Source: Alcanivorax sp. UBA4485 (GTDB lineage Bacteria; Pseudomonadota; Gammaproteobacteria; Pseudomonadales; Alcanivoracaceae). Taken from it: DNA of 27,806 nucleotides. The notes beneath the pieces are model-generated. The model searched no databases, was not told the DNA's origin, and saw nothing but the letters and a program-made list of their open reading frames with translations. Location: NCBI GenBank assembly GCA_002389055.1, contig DGNT01000204.1, positions 1 to 27,806 on the forward strand, given 5' to 3'. How positions within the stretch are numbered: position 1 is the first letter of the stretch; each line of letters begins with the position of its first letter. This document shows, in pieces, positions 1 through 6,850 of this stretch. The translations under genes and the position numbers were made by a program.

Positions 1-133
1 CGCCGTCGGCGACCAGCAGCACCTGATCAAAGTCCACGGATTCACCGGTGGCCACTTCGATCTTCTCCACGCGCAGGGTGTCACCCTCTTCAACGCGGTA
101 CTGCTTGCCACCCGTCTTGATGACTGCGTACAT
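1..133 (-). CDS. rplU: 50S ribosomal protein L21, N-terminal part
   Basis: The minus strand reads MYAVIKTGGKQYRVEEGD and continues to about residue 44 before the window edge, so the C-terminal half is missing. This is the conserved L21 N-terminus, with the TGGKQYRV motif. L21 binds 23S rRNA in the large ribosomal subunit. The gene is divergent from ispB, an arrangement common in gammaproteobacteria, where rplU is usually followed by rpmA (expected outside the window). The ATG at 131-133 is fixed by the invariant MYAVI start of the family. Confidence 0.95.
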   Translation of the reverse strand, partial: MYAVIKTGGKQYRVEEGDTLRVEKIEVATGESVDFDQVLLVADG

Positions 134-226
134 CTACTTGCTCCAGATGGTTCCTCTTGGGCGGACCCGGCCCTGCAATCAGGCGGTCGCTTTCGGTGCC
201 CGTGGGATGATTAATTCGGGTCGCGA

Positions 227-255
227 AGTGTACGCTAAAGGTTGATGCGCCTCAA
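227..255 (-). promoter_or_regulatory. Likely sigma-70 promoter for rplU
   Basis: On the minus strand TTGAGG (250-255) and TACACT (227-232) are separated by exactly 17 bases. Each box matches 4 of 6 consensus positions. Transcription would start near 220, leaving a leader of roughly 85 bases before rplU. Seen by eye only. Confidence 0.5.
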
Positions 256-303
256 GCCCGCATGACACGGCTTTTACAGCCGCCCTCCGGTGGCCGGGTT
301 TTC

Positions 304-331
304 TTGACTGGCCGGGCCCCGCTGCTAGCAT
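304..331 (+). promoter_or_regulatory. Likely sigma-70 promoter for ispB
   Basis: TTGACT (304-309) and TAGCAT (326-331) are separated by 16 bases, about 40 bases upstream of the ispB start. The -35 box matches 5 of 6 and the -10 box 4 of 6 consensus bases. With the rplU promoter on the other strand, this accounts for the divergent gap of 240 bases. Confidence 0.55.
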
Positions 332-373
332 TGCCCGCTGTTTACCGCCCCTTTTTAGCCGGATAGCTACTTC

Positions 374-1345
374 ATGGATTTCAAGGCCATCAGCTCTGTC
401 GTCGCCGAGGATTTCGAGGCGGTGAACCGCTTCATCACTCACCACCTGGACACCGAGGTACCGCTGATCCGCGAGGTGGGAGAGTACATCGTCGACTCCG
501 GCGGCAAACGCCTGCGCCCGCTGGTGGGGCTGCTGAGCGCCCGCGCGTCCGGCTACACCGGCGCCCAGCACGTGGATGTGGCCGCCGTGATCGAGTTCCT
601 GCACACCGCCACCCTGCTCCACGACGATGTGGTGGACGAATCCAGCCTGCGCCGGGGCCGGCCCACGGTGAACGCGGTCTGGGGCAACTCCGCCAGCGTC
701 CTGGTGGGCGACTTCCTGATCTCCCGGGCGTTCCAACTGATGGTGGCGCTGCGTGACCAGCGCCTGCTGGAAATTCTCTCGCAGAGCACCAACACCATCT
801 CCGAAGGCGAGGTGCTGCAGCTCATCAACACCCGCGACCCGAGCACCACCGAGCCCAGCTACATGCGCGTGATTCACCACAAGACCGCCAAGATGTTCGA
901 GTCGGCGGCGGAGACCGGCGCCGTGCTGGGCGCCCGAACCGAAACCGACTTTTCGCAGGCGTTCGCCACCTTTGGCCGCCATCTTGGCATTGCTTTTCAG
1001 CTGATCGACGACGTTCTCGACTACCAGGGCAACGTGAACGAGCTTGGCAAGAACGTGGGCGACGACCTGGCCGAGGGCAAGCCCACCCTGCCCCTGATTT
1101 ACGCGATTCAGCATGGCGCCCCGGAGCACGCCGGCCTGATCAAGGAGGCGATCCGCACCGGCGGCCTGGAACAGCTGGAGCAGATCGTCGAGATCGTGCA
1201 CGACTGCGGCGGGCTCAGCTACACCGTGGAGCGGGCCGCCGAGCAGACCCGGCTGGCCCTCGACGCCCTGGCGCCGGTGCCCGCTTCCCGCTACAAGGAC
1301 GCCCTCCACGATCTGGCGGAAGAATCCTTGAAGCGAACGCACTAG
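374..1345 (+). CDS. ispB: Octaprenyl (polyprenyl) diphosphate synthase
   Basis: A 323-residue trans-isoprenyl diphosphate synthase. It extends farnesyl diphosphate with isopentenyl diphosphate to make the side chain of ubiquinone (and menaquinone where present). Both aspartate-rich Mg2+-diphosphate motifs are intact: D84-D85-x-x-D88 (in LLHDDVVDE) and D212-D213-x-x-D216 (in QLIDDVLDY). The GGKRLRP motif for substrate binding is near residue 43. Length is normal for IspB. Its position divergent from rplU supports the essential housekeeping paralogue rather than IspA. The exact product chain length cannot be read from the sequence. Confidence 0.95.
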   Translation: MDFKAISSVVAEDFEAVNRFITHHLDTEVPLIREVGEYIVDSGGKRLRPLVGLLSARASGYTGAQHVDVAAVIEFLHTATLLHDDVVDESSLRRGRPTVNAVWGNSASVLVGDFLISRAFQLMVALRDQRLLEILSQSTNTISEGEVLQLINTRDPSTTEPSYMRVIHHKTAKMFESAAETGAVLGARTETDFSQAFATFGRHLGIAFQLIDDVLDYQGNVNELGKNVGDDLAEGKPTLPLIYAIQHGAPEHAGLIKEAIRTGGLEQLEQIVEIVHDCGGLSYTVERAAEQTRLALDALAPVPASRYKDALHDLAEESLKRTH

Positions 1346-1401
1346 TATGGAGTCGAACGTCACGACCCCGTTTCAGTGAACCCCCTATGGAGACCAAACG
1401 G

Positions 1402-1995
1402 ATGAAATCGACCCTCACCACGCTTTTCACCGGCGCCGCCCTGGCGCTGTCGCTGACCGGCTGCGCGCTCAGCCCGCAGCAGATCGAAGTCAACCCCAAG
1501 GCCGAAGTCCAGCCCGCCAACCGCGGCAACAACCAGCCGGTGCAGGTGATCGCGGTGGATTCCCGGGACCGCAAAGAGTTCGGCTCGCGGGGCGGCGTCT
1601 ACAAGGACACCTCGCTGGTGCAGCCGGCCAATGATCTGCGCCCGGCGATCGCCGAGACCGTTCGCCAGGGGCTGCAGACGCTGGGCTACAACGCCTTCAA
1701 CCCGGGCGGCGACGCCACCACCCTGGAAGTGCGTCTGGAAAAACTGGAGTACATTCCCGAGGAAGGGTCGGTGGTCAACGAAGTGACCCTGAACCTGGAA
1801 CTGGTGGCCGAGGCCCGGCGCGGCGAGACCACCCACGTCGGCACCTACAAGAGCAGCGTGCAGCACGACCTGCCCTTTACGCCCTCGGCGGCGCGCAACC
1901 AGGAAATGGTTAACGACATCCTCAGCCGTTCCATCGAGCGGATGCTCACCGACCCGGAAATGCAGGCCTTCCTGGCCGGCAACGACAACCCCTGA
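1402..1995 (+). CDS. YajG-family lipoprotein
   Basis: A 197-residue predicted lipoprotein. I chose the ATG at 1402, not the in-frame ATG at 1387, because GGAG lies 9 bases upstream and the protein then begins with a compact signal, MKSTLTTLF, a hydrophobic stretch and the lipobox LTGC with C21 as the lipidated residue. The mature part resembles the YajG family (the pattern VQVIAVDSRDRKEFGSRGG, then a region with alternating beta-like segments). YajG proteins are envelope lipoproteins of poorly defined role. The gene starts 56 bases after ispB and may share its transcript. It converges on the CPXCG gene. Confidence 0.8.
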   Translation: MKSTLTTLFTGAALALSLTGCALSPQQIEVNPKAEVQPANRGNNQPVQVIAVDSRDRKEFGSRGGVYKDTSLVQPANDLRPAIAETVRQGLQTLGYNAFNPGGDATTLEVRLEKLEYIPEEGSVVNEVTLNLELVAEARRGETTHVGTYKSSVQHDLPFTPSAARNQEMVNDILSRSIERMLTDPEMQAFLAGNDNP

Positions 1996-2004
1996 GCGGG
2001 TCCG

Positions 2005-2193
2005 TCAGTCGTTTTCCGGCGTCACCGACACCGAGGGCGCCTCGGGGTCGGTGAGGTCGACGGTGAGCACCAGGGGGCGGCAGCAGATGTGGCAGTCCTC
2101 CACGTATTGCTGATCCCCCTGGGACGGATCCACCAGCGCCTCGAAGTGCTCCCAGCAATGGGGGCACTGCACGTCCACAGCGATCAGTTCCAT
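2005..2193 (-). CDS. CPXCG-type cysteine-rich small protein
   Basis: A 62-residue acidic protein with two cysteine pairs, CPHC near residue 10 and CHIC-C near residue 34, followed by a tail rich in Asp and Glu. This matches the CPXCG cysteine-rich family, presumed to bind zinc; function unknown. It starts 3 bases after the stop of the HIT-protein gene and so is almost certainly cotranscribed and probably translationally coupled to it. The pairing suggests a shared role in nucleotide or RNA metabolism, but nothing in the sequence proves it. Confidence 0.85.
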   Translation of the reverse strand: MELIAVDVQCPHCWEHFEALVDPSQGDQQYVEDCHICCRPLVLTVDLTDPEAPSVSVTPEND

Positions 2194-2196
2194 ACC

Positions 2197-2595
2197 CTAC
2201 TTCTCCTCCGGCAGCGCGATTCGCGCCAGCCAGTCCGGCGTGCCGTCCACCGGCACCGGCTGGCCCTGCCCCCACACCGGCCCGGGCCAGCAGGGGTCGT
2301 CGCGGAAGCGGGCGATGATATGCACGTGCAGCTGCGGCACCAGGTTGCCCAGGGCGCCGAGATTGATCTTGTCGGCGCCGGTGACTCTTTCCAGCTCTCC
2401 GGCCAGGTGGTTCACGGTGGCCAGCAGGCGTTGCTGATCGGGTTCCGGCAAATGATGCCACTCCCGCAGACCGTCGCGCTTGGGCACCACGATCAGCCAG
2501 GGGAAGCGGGCGTCCCGCATCCAGCGCAGCCAGCACAGCTCGGTCTCGCCGAGGGCGCCGGTATCGGTCGCCAGGCGGGGGTGTAGTTCGATCAT
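2197..2595 (-). CDS. HIT-domain nucleotide hydrolase-like protein
   Basis: A 132-residue HIT-superfamily protein. The signature reads Q-L-H-V-H-I-I-A-R, so the first of the usual three histidines is Gln while the middle and catalytic histidines are kept. Proteins of this type hydrolyse or transfer nucleoside phosphate groups (for example dinucleoside polyphosphates), but the true substrate cannot be deduced. I chose the ATG at 2595 (MIELHPRL) over an upstream in-frame ATG at 2658: GGGAG precedes it and the extension would be an Arg-rich, low-complexity stretch. It heads a two-gene operon with the CPXCG gene. Confidence 0.85.
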   Translation of the reverse strand: MIELHPRLATDTGALGETELCWLRWMRDARFPWLIVVPKRDGLREWHHLPEPDQQRLLATVNHLAGELERVTGADKINLGALGNLVPQLHVHIIARFRDDPCWPGPVWGQGQPVPVDGTPDWLARIALPEEK

Positions 2596-2647
2596 GCGCG
2601 CTCCCGTGGTGGCGCCGCCGGGCCGACCCCGGCGGCAAGAAGATGCG

Positions 2648-2671
2648 ATCCTACGCAAAACGCTCTAGGAT
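2648..2671. promoter_or_regulatory. Inverted repeat in the HIT/MAPEG divergent gap
   Basis: ATCCTA (2648-2653) and TAGGAT (2666-2671) form perfect 6-base arms around 12 bases. Each arm reads as a TAGGAT -10-like box for the gene leading away from it, so it could be a pair of divergent promoters or an operator. No good -35 box is found for either side. Confidence 0.3.
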
Positions 2672-2745
2672 GATGCGCAAAAATAAGAATATATCGGTGT
2701 CGACCGTTGTGCGCCGATTTAACCATACCTGCTTGGGGGAAAGTC

Positions 2746-3138
2746 ATGGAATGGGTTGCCATCGTTACCGTCGTGGCGCTGCTGCAGTGCGCCTTGTTCA
2801 GTTTTGTGGTGGGCCGCGCCCGGGTCAAATACCAGGTGCGGGCACCGGCGGTTCAGGGCCACGAACTGTTTGAGCGCAGCCTGCGCATCCACGCCAATAC
2901 CGTGGAACAGCTGATTCTGTTCCTGCCCGGACTGTGGTTGTGCGGCTGGTATCTGGAACCGCGCGCCGCCGCGGCGGTGGGGGCACTGTTCGTGATCGGC
3001 CGGCAGCTTTATTTCAATGCCTATCTGGAATCGCCCCGTGAACGGGGCCGCGGCTTTCTGCTCGGCTTCCTGGCCACCCTGACCCTGCTGCTGGGCGGCC
3101 TGGGCGGCGCCCTGGCGGAGCTGGCCGGGTCCTTGTGA
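2746..3138 (+). CDS. MAPEG-family membrane protein
   Basis: A 130-residue, very hydrophobic protein with about four membrane segments (near residues 3-22, 50-68, 70-86 and 105-126). The central segment ERSLRIHANTVEQL is the MAPEG hallmark (Arg, His, Asn and Glu in the sequence RxHxNxxE). Eukaryotic members handle glutathione and eicosanoids; the bacterial ones are mostly uncharacterised, so no substrate is assigned. The start at 2746 follows GGGGGAAAG closely. The gene converges on the AraC regulator, and the two stop codons lie in one palindrome. Confidence 0.85.
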   Translation: MEWVAIVTVVALLQCALFSFVVGRARVKYQVRAPAVQGHELFERSLRIHANTVEQLILFLPGLWLCGWYLEPRAAAAVGALFVIGRQLYFNAYLESPRERGRGFLLGFLATLTLLLGGLGGALAELAGSL

Positions 3139-3149
3139 GCGGCCGCTCA
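3136..3149. repeat. Perfect palindrome holding both convergent stop codons
   Basis: TGAGCGGCCGCTCA is a perfect 14-base palindrome. Its left TGA is the stop of the MAPEG gene and its right TCA is the stop of the AraC gene on the other strand. There is no T-tract, so it is not a classical terminator. Confidence 0.8.
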
Positions 3150-4160
3150 GCGGTAATCCGACGGGCTCTTGCCGGTCCAGCGGCGGAACGCCCGGGCGAA
3201 ATTGGAGGCATCCGAATAGCCCAGCGCCAGCGCGATATCGTCCACGGACCGGCCACTCTGGGTCAGGTATTCCACCGCCAGGCCCTTGCGCAGATCATCC
3301 AGCAGCTTCTGGTAGCTGGTGCCCAGTTGCTGGAGTTTGCGTTTCAGTGTCCGCGACGACATATGCATCTCCGAGGCCACTTCCTCGACGCCCGGGAAGC
3401 CGCCGGAGCCGGCCAGCATCACTCGCCGGACCTGGCCCAGCAGCGCCGGCGGCGCTTTGATCTGCTCCATCTCCTGCTCGCACTGGGCGGCGGCCATCTG
3501 CGCCAGGCGCGGGTCGGCGAAGCGCAGACGCCGCTGCAACCGCTCGGCGGGAAAGCGCATCTGGCTGTAGGCGCAGTCGAAATAGATCGGCACTGGAATC
3601 ATCGGCCGCAGGCGTGAAAAGTACTCAGGCTCCGGGTGGGCAAAGCGCAGCTCGCCGAGGATCTCGATGTCCGGCATCAGCTGCAGGCCCATGAAGTGGA
3701 AGCTGGAGAACAGGCTTTCCGTAAGCAGCGGCCCGTGCTCGCCGAGGGACAGCATCTCGTTGAGTTGCAGCACCGCCCAGTCGCCCTCCACGAAGGCCTC
3801 CAGCTGCACAATGGTGCCGCGGGTGCGGAAAAACTTCACCGCCAGCTCGATGGCGTCCCCCAGGGTGTTGCTGCTCATCGCCGCGTAGCCGAGAAACCCG
3901 TGCGACGACAGCGGCATGGAGGCGCCCAGTTCCCAGCCGATCCAGGGCTCGCCGGTCAGCGCCACCAGCCGCCGGGAGAAGCGCTTGAAGGTCAAGGCGG
4001 TGACACGGGCCTTGGGATCGCGCCAGCAACCCGGCTCGATGTCCAGGCCGGCCAGCGCCTCCTGTTCGTCGATACCCCTTTTCTGCAGGGCCTCCAGCAT
4101 TGGGCCCAGGTATTCAGCGGAAAGCGTGTAGTCCTCCGCCGTCATTTTTAGAATCGTCAT
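3147..4160 (-). CDS. AraC-family transcriptional regulator
   Basis: A 337-residue regulator of the OruR/ArgR-like subgroup. Residues 20-200 match the Arabinose_bd-type N-terminal domain (GFLGYAAMSSNTLGDAIELAVKFF is characteristic in pattern), and residues about 240-337 hold the double helix-turn-helix AraC domain, ending in GYSDASNFARAFRRW then GKSPSDYR. Such proteins usually activate a nearby catabolic operon in response to a small ligand. The divergent neighbour is the HSDL2-like SDR gene, which is the most likely target besides the regulator itself. Ligand unknown. Confidence 0.92.
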   Translation of the reverse strand: MTILKMTAEDYTLSAEYLGPMLEALQKRGIDEQEALAGLDIEPGCWRDPKARVTALTFKRFSRRLVALTGEPWIGWELGASMPLSSHGFLGYAAMSSNTLGDAIELAVKFFRTRGTIVQLEAFVEGDWAVLQLNEMLSLGEHGPLLTESLFSSFHFMGLQLMPDIEILGELRFAHPEPEYFSRLRPMIPVPIYFDCAYSQMRFPAERLQRRLRFADPRLAQMAAAQCEQEMEQIKAPPALLGQVRRVMLAGSGGFPGVEEVASEMHMSSRTLKRKLQQLGTSYQKLLDDLRKGLAVEYLTQSGRSVDDIALALGYSDASNFARAFRRWTGKSPSDYR

Positions 4161-4202
4161 GCGCTTTGCCCGTGTTCACAACCTGTGTCTTCGCCCAACC
4201 CC

Positions 4203-4222
4203 GGGCCACCTGCCAATGGCCC
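4203..4222. promoter_or_regulatory. Inverted repeat upstream of the AraC gene
   Basis: GGGCCA (4203-4208) and TGGCCC (4217-4222) are perfect arms 8 bases apart, in the 214-base gap between the AraC regulator and the SDR gene. It sits just downstream of the proposed regulator promoter, so it could be an operator or an mRNA hairpin. Confidence 0.3.
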
Positions 4223-4242
4223 AAAATGACCAGACAGGCCAC

Positions 4243-4272
4243 AAGATAACCGCTTCCCAAGCGCCGGAGCAA
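4243..4272 (-). promoter_or_regulatory. Possible promoter of the AraC regulator
   Basis: On the minus strand TTGCTC (4267-4272) and TATCTT (4243-4248) are 18 bases apart, about 85 bases upstream of the regulator start. Both boxes are moderate matches. Confidence 0.3.
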
Positions 4273-4312
4273 GCCCCGTCCGCCAAGGAGCCATAACCCG
4301 ATCGTTTGTGTA

Positions 4313-4342
4313 TTGCCGCGCCGGGCCGGCTCTTGCTAGCGT
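4313..4342 (+). promoter_or_regulatory. Possible promoter of the HSDL2-like gene
   Basis: TTGCCG (4313-4318) and TAGCGT (4337-4342) are 18 bases apart and 32 bases upstream of the SDR start. The -10 box is weak, as expected for a promoter needing an activator such as the divergent AraC protein. Confidence 0.35.
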
Positions 4343-4374
4343 GAAAGTCCATTTTGCATGCCGAGGATCCGGCC

Positions 4375-5211
4375 ATGACCGCCGCCACCCTGAAAGGAAA
4401 GACCCTGTTCATCACCGGTGCCAGCCGCGGCATCGGTAAGGCCATCGGCGTGCGTGCCGCCCGCGACGGCGCCCGGGTGGTGCTGTTCGCCAAGACCACG
4501 GAGCCGCACCCCAAGCTGCCGGGCACGCTTTATACCGCCGCCGAGGAAATCCGCGAGGCCGGCGGCGAGGCGCTGGTGTGTGTCGGCGATATTCGCTACG
4601 AGGACCAGGTACAGGCGGCCGTGGACCAGGCCGAAGCCACGTTCGGCGGCATCGACATTCTGGTCAATAACGCCAGTGCCATCGCCCTGACGCCCACCGA
4701 AGCCACCACCATGAAGTCCTACGATCTGATGAACCAGGTCAACAGCCGCGGCACCTTCATGACCAGCAAACTGTGCTTGCCGCTGCTGCGCCGGGCGGAC
4801 AACCCGCACATTCTCAACCTGTCGCCGCCGCTGAACATGAACCCCGCCTGGTTCGGCCGCCATCTCGCCTACACCATGGCCAAGTACGGCATGAGCCTGT
4901 GCGTGCTGGGCATGGCGGACGAGTACGCCGGCAAGGTGGGCGTGAACGCGCTCTGGCCGCGCACGGCCATCAACACCGCCGCGGTACGCAACCACCTGGG
5001 TGGCGAAATGGCGGTGCGCGCGGCACGCCAGCCGGAGATCATGGCGGACGCGGCCCATTGGATCCTGACCCGGCCCCAGGCGGAGTGCAGCGGTAACTTC
5101 TTTATCGACGACGAGGTGATCCGCCAGGCCGGCGTCACCGATTTGTCGGTGTACAAGGTCGACCCGCAGCTTTCCGACGACCAGTTACTGCCTGATTTCT
5201 TCCTCGATTAA
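4375..5211 (+). CDS. HSDL2-like short-chain dehydrogenase
   Basis: A 278-residue SDR oxidoreductase. The NAD(P) glycine motif TGASRGIG is near residue 15, NNAS near 102, and the catalytic set is S150 (in NLSPPLN), Y166 and K170 (YTMAK). The blocks SPPLN, AYT-AKYGMS and NALWP-TAI, and the DFFLD end, closely match the dehydrogenase part of vertebrate HSDL2 as I remember it. HSDL2 carries a C-terminal SCP2 sterol-carrier domain, which is absent here: the protein ends right after DFFLD. Substrate unknown; a lipid or hydroxyacyl compound is plausible. The start at 4375 follows CGAGGA with 7-base spacing. Confidence 0.88.
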   Translation: MTAATLKGKTLFITGASRGIGKAIGVRAARDGARVVLFAKTTEPHPKLPGTLYTAAEEIREAGGEALVCVGDIRYEDQVQAAVDQAEATFGGIDILVNNASAIALTPTEATTMKSYDLMNQVNSRGTFMTSKLCLPLLRRADNPHILNLSPPLNMNPAWFGRHLAYTMAKYGMSLCVLGMADEYAGKVGVNALWPRTAINTAAVRNHLGGEMAVRAARQPEIMADAAHWILTRPQAECSGNFFIDDEVIRQAGVTDLSVYKVDPQLSDDQLLPDFFLD

Positions 5212-5327
5212 CAACGCCGCCCGCCCGCGCCGGGGCCACCGGGCGCCACTGGCAAAGATTGTCACATCTTGCCGGCGCACGCCGGTGGCCGCGCCCCCGG
5301 CCGGCCCCGTCGCCGCCAACCGCCTGA

Positions 5328-5355
5328 TTTTCCTGCAAAAATAATTTTATATACT
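5328..5355 (+). promoter_or_regulatory. AT-rich promoter before the small gene at 5403
   Basis: TATACT at 5350-5355 matches 5 of 6 bases of a -10 box and lies in an unusually AT-rich patch (about 5328-5358) within a GC-rich gap. The only -35 candidate, TTTTCC at 5328, is poor. Confidence 0.4.
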
Positions 5356-5402
5356 TTGGCATGGTTCTCGCTTTTATTCGTTCAGGCAACGAGTAAAGCG
5401 TC

Positions 5403-5609
5403 ATGAGCAAGGTGATAAGAATTGAAAAGCGGCACCCGGAAACCGCTCTGGAGAACCTGAACCGGCTCACCGGCCTGGATTTTCAGGACTGGCCGGAGTC
5501 CCTGCTGGAGTGTGGCGACGATAGCGCCGCCGGTGACCGCACCGAAAACCCGAAGCGTCGGGGGGAACGGGCCTTGCCGCCACGGCGGCGGGCCCATCAA
5601 GGGGGGTAA
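5403..5609 (+). CDS. Small protein of unknown function
   Basis: A 68-residue protein I do not recognise. The first 36 residues are balanced and look like a real folded segment (MSKVIRIEKRH, then ENLNRLTGLDFQDWPESLL). The last third is rich in Arg, Pro and Gly (RRGERALPPRRRAHQGG) and is probably disordered and basic. No signal peptide or membrane segment. The ATG at 5403 has only a weak GAG-type ribosome site, but an AT-rich promoter-like patch lies 50 bases upstream. It converges on the 126-residue protein gene. It could be a nucleic-acid-binding or adaptor protein, but that is a guess from charge alone. Confidence 0.6.
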   Translation: MSKVIRIEKRHPETALENLNRLTGLDFQDWPESLLECGDDSAAGDRTENPKRRGERALPPRRRAHQGG

Positions 5610-5626
5610 GGCGCCTTGAGCGCTCA
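5608..5626. repeat. Two abutting perfect palindromes at a convergent junction
   Basis: AAGGCGCCTT (5608-5617) and TGAGCGCTCA (5617-5626) are each perfect 10-base palindromes sharing one base. The first begins in the TAA stop of the small plus-strand gene; the second contains the minus-strand stop (TCA, 5624-5626). Confidence 0.7.
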
Positions 5627-6004
5627 GTAGTTGGAGATCAGCTTGTCCTGGGGGCGCAGCGCCGAGCCCCGACGCTGCATATACAGCTCTTCCACCACAT
5701 AGCGCATGCCCGGGTCCGAGAGCCGCAGGGACACCTGAACCTGCTCCACACTCTCATTGAACCGCAGGCGCACCAGGCCCGACAGCAAAGCGCTGCCGTC
5801 ACCGTTCACTTCGGCGGCATCGACCAGGATCGCCTGATCGTTGTTGGTGTCCAGGTAGCGCACCAGCAACTGCACCGTGCCCGGCTTACCCGAAATCCGG
5901 GCCCAGGCGGCCACATTGAATTCGGCATCCCATTGCCGAGCTTTGGCCGGGCGCCCGTCCGCCCAAATCCGGCTGGGCACCTTGGCAATGAATTTCTCAA
6001 TCAT
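5624..6004 (-). CDS. Conserved-looking protein of unknown function
   Basis: A 126-residue soluble protein I do not recognise. It has alternating hydrophobic and polar segments (VQLLVRYLD, LLSGLVRLRF, VEQVQVSLRL) that suggest a beta-sandwich. There are no Cys residues, no signal peptide and no membrane segment. Codon use looks like its neighbours and the frame is free of low-complexity sequence, so it is very likely a real gene. It is divergent from the phasin gene across 245 bases, so shared regulation with PHA granule proteins is possible but unproven. Confidence 0.75.
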   Translation of the reverse strand: MIEKFIAKVPSRIWADGRPAKARQWDAEFNVAAWARISGKPGTVQLLVRYLDTNNDQAILVDAAEVNGDGSALLSGLVRLRFNESVEQVQVSLRLSDPGMRYVVEELYMQRRGSALRPQDKLISNY

Positions 6005-6135
6005 GAAATAGTATCTCTGCCGGTTAATACTTTCCTATGGAGTGTAAGCGCTCGCCCCGGGTTCCCGCCACGTTGGACTTGGCGGCCAGGCTGGGAATTC
6101 CGTCACAGCCCGCCACATCCATCCCGCTTATTCAT

Positions 6136-6152
6136 TGTCCTATTGTCGGACA
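6136..6152. promoter_or_regulatory. Inverted repeat upstream of the phasin gene
   Basis: TGTCC (6136-6140) and GGACA (6148-6152) are 7 bases apart in the 245-base gap between the 126-residue protein gene and the phasin gene. A TATTAT -10-like box follows at 6183-6188 without a good -35. The rest of the gap shows nothing else I can support. Confidence 0.3.
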
Positions 6153-6249
6153 GTAATAATCAGACCCTTCGATTCAGCGCCCTATTATGTCGTTCATCAA
6201 GGCGCGACCTCACCGGTCGCCGACATTCTCAGTAAGAGGAGAAACGATC

Positions 6250-6681
6250 ATGGGTGAACTGAAAGAGATTCGCGACCAGCAAGACAACCTGATTCAGCGT
6301 GCCAAGACCCTGGGTAACAAGCTCTACCTGGCCGGCCTCGGCGCCTACAGCAAAGCCGGCGACAGCTCCGAGGAGCTCTACGGAAAATACGTGCAGGCTG
6401 GCCAGGAAGCCTATGGCGACGACGCCGAAGGCAAATCCAAGGCCCTTCTGGCGGGTCGCGGCCTGCTAGTAAGCACTCGCAAACTGATCGACGAAGCGCC
6501 CCAGAAGCGCCACGAGCTGTACGAGCAGTTCGTCGCCAGCGGCAAGCAGGAGCGCGGCGAAAAAGCCGAGGAAACCAACGAATTCGTGCTCGCCGGCCTG
6601 GGCGCCGTCAGCACAGTGCGCGAACAAAGTCAGAAACTGTTCGACGACCTGGTCAGCACCGGCGAGAAAGAGCGCGCCTGA
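6250..6681 (+). CDS. Phasin (PHA granule-associated protein, PhaI/PhaF-like)
   Basis: A 143-residue, helical, charged protein without Cys or signal peptide. The pattern KLYLAGLGAYSKA near residues 24-36, followed by Y-x-x-x-V-x-x-G, is the hallmark of phasins that coat polyhydroxyalkanoate granules. The unit occurs three times: LAG at 27, 67 and 114, each followed by V-x-x-G at 48-51, 95-98 and 135-138. The middle unit is 7 residues longer. There is no Lys/Ala-rich DNA-binding tail as in PhaF, so PhaI-like. The ATG at 6250 follows AAGAGGAG, a strong ribosome site; the longer frame from 6187 lacks one. A strong terminator follows, so it is monocistronic. No PHA synthase is in the window. Confidence 0.85.
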   Translation: MGELKEIRDQQDNLIQRAKTLGNKLYLAGLGAYSKAGDSSEELYGKYVQAGQEAYGDDAEGKSKALLAGRGLLVSTRKLIDEAPQKRHELYEQFVASGKQERGEKAEETNEFVLAGLGAVSTVREQSQKLFDDLVSTGEKERA

Positions 6682-6711
6682 TTTCTGACATTCTGCCGAC
6701 TCTCCTTTAAT

Positions 6712-6737
6712 GGGGCCCTCCTGGGCCCCTTTTTTTT
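6712..6737 (+). terminator. Rho-independent terminator after the phasin gene
   Basis: GGGGCCC (6712-6718) pairs with GGGCCCC (6723-6729) around the loop TCCT, followed by eight T residues (6730-6737). It begins 30 bases after the phasin stop. Confidence 0.95.
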
Positions 6738-6761
6738 GCCCGGCTTTGGCCCGAATACCCC

Positions 6762-6790
6762 ATGACAGGGACGGAACACCGGACTAGTCT
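6762..6790 (+). promoter_or_regulatory. Possible promoter of the AarF-like gene
   Basis: ATGACA (6762-6767, 5 of 6) and TAGTCT (6785-6790, 3 of 6) are separated by 17 bases, 60 bases upstream of the start codon and just after the phasin terminator. Confidence 0.4.
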
Positions 6791-6850
6791 CTGCCTTTCA
6801 GCACGGTGTGCGAATCCGCCACCGCTTTTTCGACCAGGGGACAACGCAGC

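Noticed and set aside
179..1363. A 394-residue minus-strand frame over ispB.
   Set aside because: Opposite a complete essential gene and without family motifs.
3138..3147. GCGGCCGC palindromes as restriction or recombination sites.
   Set aside because: Both copies coincide with stop codons of convergent genes and are not flanked by repeats or mobile genes; transcript-end structure fits better.
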